Source: JADZGC01 sp964613485 (GTDB lineage Bacteria; Patescibacteriota; Saccharimonadia; CAILAD01; GCA-016700035). From it: DNA of 64,000 nt. Position numbers and translations under genes: made by a program. The notes beneath the pieces are model-generated. The model worked only from the letters and a program-made list of their open reading frames with translations, was not told the origin of the DNA and searched no databases. Below, one piece after another: positions 59,482 to 64,000 of the stretch (its first letter is position 1; each line of letters begins with the position of its first letter). The stretch is from contig CAZTHB010000001.1 in NCBI GenBank assembly GCA_964613485.1, forward strand, positions 28,013-92,012, read 5' to 3'.

Positions 59482-61002
59482 CTACGCGCTCGAACTATCT
59501 TCATCCTCGATGATGGAGCGCTCTACGCTTCTTCCTTGACGTAAAAAGGCAGGCTTATCAAGATCATCTTCTTCATCTCGCTCAAACCGCGAAGAAAGTG
59601 TCTCAACAATCGGCTTGTCCTGAACCCGAACAGGTTCTGGCTCTGGCTCATCTTCAGTTACGATACCCTGAAATGAAGGCTCAATCAGCGTATCATCGGC
59701 TGCAAAATTGACGGCTTCAGTATCCTCATTCGACTCAGGAGTAATCAAAGGCTTGACGTCCTGCAAGGCATCTTCTCGCACACGCGGACCCCTAGCTAAG
59801 AGGTCGTCCTCTTGCGCTACTGCTTCTTCAACCGTTTCAGAGGGATTCGTTCCTGCGACTGGCTCGTCTTCTTGTATCCCACGAAAGCCGTATGCAGGCG
59901 TCCCGGGCAGGGTGGCCGGTGCTATCGGCCGTTCTGTTTCTTCGTATACCCCCGGTTTTCCTTCCTCGTGCCCATCTTCGAGTTCACCTATAGATCGATT
60001 GAAAAGCTGACTTTGCCCACCAAAGTTAGCCTGATTCGTCACCCCTTTGTCGGTATCGAAGCCCGTAGCTACAAGAGTAACCTTAATATCGTTATTGGAG
60101 TTCTCATCCATCACCATACCCCAGATAATATTTGCCTCTGGATCCACCGAATCATGTACTAGTTTGGCAGCTTCTTCGATCTCGTGCATACCCATATCAC
60201 GACCACCCGTGAAGTTTATCAAGACGCCCTTAGCGCCCTGGATCGACACCTCGAGCAATGGGCTATCAATCGCCTGCTTAACCGCTTCGACGGCCCGATT
60301 ATCACCATTACCGAGACCAATGCCCATAAGAGCTGTACCTGCATCGCGCATAATCGACTCAACATCTGCGAAGTCTAAGTTCACAAGCCCATTTACCGTA
60401 ATAAGATCAGAGATACCCTGCACACCTTGTCGCAAGATATCATCTACGGTAGCAAAGGCATCAAGTAAAGAGGTCTTGCGATCGATTATCTGGAGGATAC
60501 GGTCGTTTGGAATCACAATTAACGTATCGACTTTTTCTTTGAGTGCGGCGATACCTTCTTCAGCCATCTTGCGGCGCCTATCACCCTCGAATTTGAATGG
60601 CCTCGTCACGATGCCTACTGTAAGGGCACCGCAGTCTTTGGCGATCTGCGCAATCACCGGAGCTGCGCCAGTACCTGTACCTCCGCCCTCTCCAGTAGTT
60701 ATGAATACCATTTCGCTATTCTTGAGAGCGGCATATATTTCCTGCTCACTCTCCTCTGCTGCCTGCTTCCCAATTTCGGGGTTAGCCCCAGCGCCCAACC
60801 CTCGAGTTGTCTCTTTGCCAATATGGATCTTGCGGTGCGCCTGACTGTAATGAAGCGCCTGAGCATCAGTATTAATCGCAATAAACTCGATACCCCGCAT
60901 CTTTGACTGGACCATGCGATTAAGCGAGTTGCCACCGCCCCCTCCTACTCCTACTACACGAATGCGCGCAAATGCTTCAATATCAGGTAAAATTTCTGCC
61001 AT
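59482..61002 (-). CDS. ftsZ: Cell division protein FtsZ with long acidic linker
   Basis: FtsZ (506 residues), the tubulin-like GTPase of the division ring. IRVVGVGGGGGNSLNRM, the GTP-binding signature EGGGTGTGAAPVIAQI (GGGTGTG at 106-112) and the T7 loop GLVNLDFADV are intact. After the core (about 320 residues) comes an acidic, probably disordered linker of about 160 residues. The conserved C-terminal peptide DLDKPAFLRQG follows, then 17 further residues. Linker and tail are long for the family. It has its own promoter and a hairpin in the leader. Confidence 0.96.
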   Translation of the reverse strand: MAEILPDIEAFARIRVVGVGGGGGNSLNRMVQSKMRGIEFIAINTDAQALHYSQAHRKIHIGKETTRGLGAGANPEIGKQAAEESEQEIYAALKNSEMVFITTGEGGGTGTGAAPVIAQIAKDCGALTVGIVTRPFKFEGDRRRKMAEEGIAALKEKVDTLIVIPNDRILQIIDRKTSLLDAFATVDDILRQGVQGISDLITVNGLVNLDFADVESIMRDAGTALMGIGLGNGDNRAVEAVKQAIDSPLLEVSIQGAKGVLINFTGGRDMGMHEIEEAAKLVHDSVDPEANIIWGMVMDENSNNDIKVTLVATGFDTDKGVTNQANFGGQSQLFNRSIGELEDGHEEGKPGVYEETERPIAPATLPGTPAYGFRGIQEDEPVAGTNPSETVEEAVAQEDDLLARGPRVREDALQDVKPLITPESNEDTEAVNFAADDTLIEPSFQGIVTEDEPEPEPVRVQDKPIVETLSSRFERDEEDDLDKPAFLRQGRSVERSIIEDEDSSSA

Positions 61003-61050
61003 AGCTACCCTCTCCCCTCGATTACATGACCAAATGCACTTAATAAGAAT

Positions 61051-61076
61051 TCGTCACGAGCCCACACTCGTGACGA
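61051..61076 (-). promoter_or_regulatory. Strong hairpin in the ftsZ leader
   Basis: A 10-bp perfect stem, TCGTCACGAG (61051-61060) with CTCGTGACGA (61067-61076), about 50 bases before the ftsZ ATG. No T-run follows on the minus strand, so it is more likely to stabilise or control the mRNA than to terminate. Confidence 0.55.
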
Positions 61077-61118
61077 TACAGGTATGTGCTTCACACATAT
61101 ATTACTCAAACTACCCGT

Positions 61119-61148
61119 AGTATACAGATTGTTCAGTACGCGAGTCAA
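61119..61148 (-). promoter_or_regulatory. Promoter of ftsZ
   Basis: TTGACT (61143-61148), 18 bases, TATACT (61119-61124) on the minus strand, giving a leader of about 110 bases. Confidence 0.75.
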
Positions 61149-61160
61149 ATTTTGATTCAT

Positions 61161-61200
61161 TTGTATGCCCGAAATATTTAGAGCATTTTTTGTATGCACC
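61161..61200. repeat. Two copies of TTGTATGC upstream of the ftsZ promoter
   Basis: TTGTATGC occurs at 61161-61168 and 61190-61197, and again before ftsA at 62531-62538. The second and third copies share 11 bases (TTGTATGCACC). It could be a binding site common to both division genes. Confidence 0.35.
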
Positions 61201-61224
61201 CTCTGAGTAATTCTACTGCTCGAC

Positions 61225-62463
61225 TTAGCCACGATTTAAGAATCCCTGCAATAAGCCCTGAGCACGCCCAAAGAGCTGGCCGATGCGGTCATTAATTGTC
61301 TTGCCTGTCTGTGGACGATCAAGGTCCTCAAGCATTAAGCCAACTGGCACCCCGAATGAAGGATCCTTAACCTTATCGATGATACCTGTGATACCCTGAG
61401 GCTCACCAATAGTCGCTGGAATACCAATCGCCGACTCCATGTATGTAGCCAACCCCTCAAGCTTAGACCCTCCACCCGTCAAAACTATCCCATTCGAAAG
61501 GAGCCTCTCTTTGCCCGACCGGGCAAGCTGGGTCTTCACGAGATTACAAATCTCATCCAGCCGGGATGTAATGATCATATCAAGCTCTCGCTGCAATAAC
61601 GTTCCTTTCGCACCAATCTTACTGAGATCAAGCTTAGTCGCATCTTTCATCTTCGGCTTACGGGCGGCGCCAAACGTAAGCTTCATACGCTCTGCGATAT
61701 CAATCGTCGTGCGCAATCCGTAAACTATATCCTTCGTAAGATGATTTGACCCGACCGGCAAAATACTCGAGAATACGACTTTCCCTTCCTCGAAAATCGC
61801 AACACCCGTTGTTTCCGCGCCGATATTTACAATCGCGACCCCCAATTCCTTCTGTCGCTTTGTAAGGCAGGCTCGAGCTGCCGCTAACGGTACGATCATA
61901 TGCCCGTTAACAGTTATTCCTGCACGATGGATGGCGTCATCCAGATTCTTCATAGCCGGTATAGAAGCAGTGAGAACATGGGTATCTATCTCCAGTCGCA
62001 CTCCGCTCATACCGTATGGATCATTAATATTACTCTGACCATCAACGATATAATGACGCGGTATTACGCGTAGAATTTCACGGTTAGTTTCGAGGGAAAG
62101 GGCTGCGGCTGCCTCTTCGGCACGTGTCATATCTTCGTGACTAATCTGTTTGTCAGCACGGCTTACAGCTATAACACCCCTGGAGTTAAGGCTCTGTATA
62201 TGACTACCATCTACTGAAACAGTCGCTCGCTCTATCACCACCCCACTCATGCGTTCGGCTTCCTCGAGGGCGGATGTTATCGCAGTAACCGTCTCTTCAA
62301 TATCAACAACCACGCCCCGTCGCAAGCCAGTAGTAGCAGCCACACCGATGCCAACAACAGATACACTTGGGCTATCTGGCTGGGCTACACCGACAAGACA
62401 TACCACGTGACTGGTACCGATATCGAGACCGACTGCTGTCATTTCCCCTTTGTTTGTGGCCAT
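61225..62463 (-). CDS. ftsA: Cell division protein FtsA
   Basis: FtsA (about 412 residues), an actin-like ATPase that anchors FtsZ to the membrane. VGLDIGTSHVVCLVG is the first phosphate motif, VNIGAETTGVAIFEEGKVVFSS the second, and NGIVLTGGGSKLEGLATYME the adenosine site. The SHS2 insertion (VSVDGSHIQSLNSRGVIAVS) is present. The C-terminal amphipathic helix IGQLFGRAQGLLQGFLNRG is the membrane target. The ATG at 62463 follows AAGGGGTGAG. It precedes ftsZ by 222 bases. Confidence 0.95.
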   Translation of the reverse strand: MATNKGEMTAVGLDIGTSHVVCLVGVAQPDSPSVSVVGIGVAATTGLRRGVVVDIEETVTAITSALEEAERMSGVVIERATVSVDGSHIQSLNSRGVIAVSRADKQISHEDMTRAEEAAAALSLETNREILRVIPRHYIVDGQSNINDPYGMSGVRLEIDTHVLTASIPAMKNLDDAIHRAGITVNGHMIVPLAAARACLTKRQKELGVAIVNIGAETTGVAIFEEGKVVFSSILPVGSNHLTKDIVYGLRTTIDIAERMKLTFGAARKPKMKDATKLDLSKIGAKGTLLQRELDMIITSRLDEICNLVKTQLARSGKERLLSNGIVLTGGGSKLEGLATYMESAIGIPATIGEPQGITGIIDKVKDPSFGVPVGLMLEDLDRPQTGKTINDRIGQLFGRAQGLLQGFLNRG

Positions 62464-62498
62464 ATATATACTCACCCCTTCGTCAATTGGATACAAAA

Positions 62499-62527
62499 AT
62501 TGTATACCGGCCAGCCGAATAGTGCAA
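62499..62527 (-). promoter_or_regulatory. Promoter of ftsA
   Basis: TTGCAC (62522-62527), 17 bases, TACAAT (62499-62504) on the minus strand. Confidence 0.65.
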
Positions 62528-62565
62528 TTATTGTATGCACCAAATATTATGAGTACTAATTGTGA

Positions 62566-63315
62566 TCAAACTTGTGTTAGGACCTCGTAGCCATCGTGCG
62601 TTACCAGAACAGTATGCTCAAATTGTACTGCTTGTGCGCCAGTTTTAGTGCGCCATGTCCAGCCATTATTGTCCAAATACATTTCATGACCGCCCAAACT
62701 TACATTAGGTTCGATTGCGATTGTCATGCCGGACTTCAAAGCCTCTCCAGTACCCGCTGTACCGTAATTCCCCACAAACGGATCTTCGTGAACAGCATGC
62801 CCGACTCCATGACCACCTAGCTCATATACAACATCAAGCTGATATTTGGTAAGGGTCTGTTCAATCGCAGCTCCTATATCCCCAGTCCGAACGCCATCAC
62901 GTACTTTTGCGATGCCCGCCATAAGTGCCTTCTCGGTGCCCGTGAGCAGGCGCTTCTGATCTTCGCTAGCAACGCCGAGTACAAATCCTATCCCGGCATC
63001 AGTAATCATTCCTTCATAAGTTACGCCAAAGTCGAGATGTACCATATCCCCTTGCTGAAGCTCATAGTCACCCGGGATCCCATGCGCAATCTCATCATTA
63101 ATAGAGACGCAAATAGATGCTGGAAAATCTTGATAGCCGAGAAACGCTGCTTGAGCCCCTCGCTTCTTAAGCTCCTCTCGAGCGAGACGGTCAAACTCTT
63201 TTGTTGGCATACCCTCCTGTGTGGCTGCCTTCAGGATTTGCAATATTTCCGCAAGAATCTTCCCGGAAGCTCTCATGGCCTGGATTTCGTCCTTGGTTTT
63301 GACTTGCGTTCTCAT
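62566..63315 (-). CDS. map: Methionine aminopeptidase type I
   Basis: A 249-residue cobalt/iron-dependent enzyme removing N-terminal methionine. Metal ligands are seen in GDMVHLDFGVTYEGMITDAG (two Asp), GGHGVGHAVHEDPFVGNYG (His), MTIAIEPNVSL (Glu) and AVQFEHTVLV (Glu). There is no zinc-finger or long N-terminal extension. The start overlaps the adenylate-kinase-like stop by 4 bases. Confidence 0.96.
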   Translation of the reverse strand: MRTQVKTKDEIQAMRASGKILAEILQILKAATQEGMPTKEFDRLAREELKKRGAQAAFLGYQDFPASICVSINDEIAHGIPGDYELQQGDMVHLDFGVTYEGMITDAGIGFVLGVASEDQKRLLTGTEKALMAGIAKVRDGVRTGDIGAAIEQTLTKYQLDVVYELGGHGVGHAVHEDPFVGNYGTAGTGEALKSGMTIAIEPNVSLGGHEMYLDNNGWTWRTKTGAQAVQFEHTVLVTHDGYEVLTQV

Positions 63316-63863
63316 ATATACCCCTTCTTTGATAATTCGGACCGTATACAGTTGGCGATATGCTCGATCGATTGTTCTCCATCTACATGGACCACAGGCA
63401 TATGACGCTCTAGCTCGTCGATTGCCGGAACAATCTCTGCATGATAAACATCAAGACGATGCTCAAAACTGATCGGGTTATCGTCAGCTCGGCCTCGCTT
63501 CCGGGCGCGCTCCTTCAATACATCATCTGACACCTGCAATCGAATAAGTATCATTGGCACACCCTTAAAATGCTCTTTAGTAAAGTCCATCAGCCACGCC
63601 ACCTGTGGGAGATGCCGAGGATTCCCATCCAAGATCAGTGATTGATCTTGATGAGAGAGCATGGCTTTGCCAACAAGATCATCGACGTGGGCATCATCAG
63701 CCAAGTCGCCACGCTCTAACAGAGCAGCAAGAGCCGCGTCGTGCTTAGCCTCCTCGCGCAACAATGCTCCGGGGCTTATGATGTGCGCGTCTAGTAATGC
63801 AGCAAGTCGCTCAGCTTGAGTGTCCTTACCACTACCAGGTGGTCCTGAAATTACAACGATCAT
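63312..63863 (-). CDS. adk: Adenylate kinase-like nucleoside monophosphate kinase
   Basis: About 183 residues. The P-loop is VISGPPGSGKDTQAERLAALLD, with Asp in place of the usual Gly of GKGTQ. LILDGNPRHLPQVAWLM replaces the usual LDGFPR. The lid is short, and the segment RKRGRADDNPISFEHRLDVY is typical. It converts AMP and ATP to ADP, or acts on another nucleotide. I place the start at 63863, where ATGA overlaps the stop of the upstream gene; a start at 63902 would add 13 residues. adk-map is a common bacterial order. Confidence 0.85.
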   Translation of the reverse strand: MIVVISGPPGSGKDTQAERLAALLDAHIISPGALLREEAKHDAALAALLERGDLADDAHVDDLVGKAMLSHQDQSLILDGNPRHLPQVAWLMDFTKEHFKGVPMILIRLQVSDDVLKERARKRGRADDNPISFEHRLDVYHAEIVPAIDELERHMPVVHVDGEQSIEHIANCIRSELSKKGYI

Positions 63864-64000
63864 CGGCCTACCAACTTCAATATCTGCGGTCCAAATACGC
63901 ATATCCCTACCAGTACTGCGCCGGCGGCTGTCACTAGTACTGCGCCAGCCATCATATCTTTGACAAGCTTTACTACCTGATTATTTTCCGTAACAATGAG
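63860..64000 (-). CDS. Diacylglycerol/undecaprenol kinase-like protein, C-terminal part (cut by window edge)
   Basis: The last 46 codons of a small membrane kinase enter from the right edge and end at TGA 63860-63862. The visible sequence has KLVKDMMAGAVLVTAAGAV and then GICVFGPQIL, which matches the end of the DgkA/undecaprenol kinase family (metal-binding KD-AAGAV helix and the last transmembrane helix). Such enzymes recycle the lipid carrier of wall synthesis. It overlaps adk by 4 bases. The N-terminal part is outside. Confidence 0.75.
   Translation of the reverse strand, partial: LIVTENNQVVKLVKDMMAGAVLVTAAGAVLVGICVFGPQILKLVGR

Noticed and set aside
1..64000. tRNA genes, rRNA genes, CRISPR arrays, insertion sequences or prophage
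   Set aside because: No cloverleaf-like intergenic segment, no direct-repeat array, and no transposase, integrase or phage structural protein was seen on either strand.
1..64000. An alternative genetic code with UGA as glycine
   Set aside because: RF2 is present with its SPF motif, and several genes, such as ftsX, end cleanly at UGA.

Overview
The window looks like a contiguous chromosomal segment from a small-genome bacterium of the Patescibacteria/CPR, most probably Candidatus Saccharibacteria (TM7). The grounds are indirect: a dense set of core genes, a class I lysyl-tRNA synthetase, an Rpf-type lysozyme-fold protein, an LPETG surface protein of the kind seen in this group, and a release factor 2 gene, which means UGA is read as stop (unlike Gracilibacteria/SR1). 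No rRNA, tRNA, transposase, integrase or CRISPR array is visible. Most genes are on the minus strand. Both ends cut genes: xseA on the left and a dgkA/undecaprenol-kinase-like gene on the right.

Layout. 0-5.3 kb: xseA (partial), a flippase-like membrane protein, an RNA methyltransferase-like gene with rpmA, then pyrG with an orphan receiver protein. 5.4-11 kb: a small hypothetical cassette, then a cell-wall block of two PcsB-like CHAP hydrolases, a CtpA protease and ftsE-ftsX. 11-13.4 kb: murA and prfB, converging tail to tail. 13.5-14.7 kb: an LPETG surface protein with a long structured leader. 15-19 kb: three unrecognised, strikingly GC-rich genes, each with its own terminator. 19.2-25.3 kb: secA followed by a 988-residue membrane-anchored unknown and a 117-residue unknown. 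25.4-26.1 kb: two zinc-ribbon proteins of actinobacterial flavour. 26.3-30 kb: hpf, serS, lysK, greA. 30-36.5 kb: the elongasome cluster mreB-mreC-mreD-mrdA with a CPBP protease and RseP. 36.5-39 kb: a MazG-like pyrophosphatase, frr, tsf, rpsB. 39.1-40.5 kb: an Rpf-type muralytic protein behind a folded leader RNA, and another hypothetical cassette. 40.6-50.6 kb: pentapeptide protein, slipin, rpmE, prfA-prmC, HtrA, an LCP ligase, lepB, parAB, rplU. 50.6-64 kb: a long run from ftsZ through nrdR, ileS, rodA, nuc, trxB, a diguanylate cyclase, a GNAT and a lipase-like protein, preceded by ftsA and the map-adk-dgkA cluster.

The genes form three themes. Translation factors and ribosomal proteins (rpmA, rpsB, tsf, frr, prfA, prfB, prmC, rpmE, rplU, serS, lysK, ileS, map, hpf) fill much of the space. 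Cell envelope growth and division is almost complete for one window: MurA, MreBCD, PBP2, RodA, FtsA, FtsZ, FtsEX with PcsB-type hydrolases, an LCP transferase and Rpf. Secretion and surface quality control is the third (SecA, LepB, RseP, CtpA, HtrA, CPBP protease), with exported enzymes (nuclease, lipase-like protein, muralytic enzymes) that would suit an epibiont feeding on a host cell.

The least explained material is the GC-rich 15-19 kb island, the leader RNA before the Rpf gene, and a set of small hypothetical genes that stand alone with their own promoters or terminators among tightly packed operons. Several core genes also appear to start at, or within a few bases of, a predicted transcription start, suggesting frequent leaderless mRNAs. 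All calls were made by reading the sequence; no database search was run.
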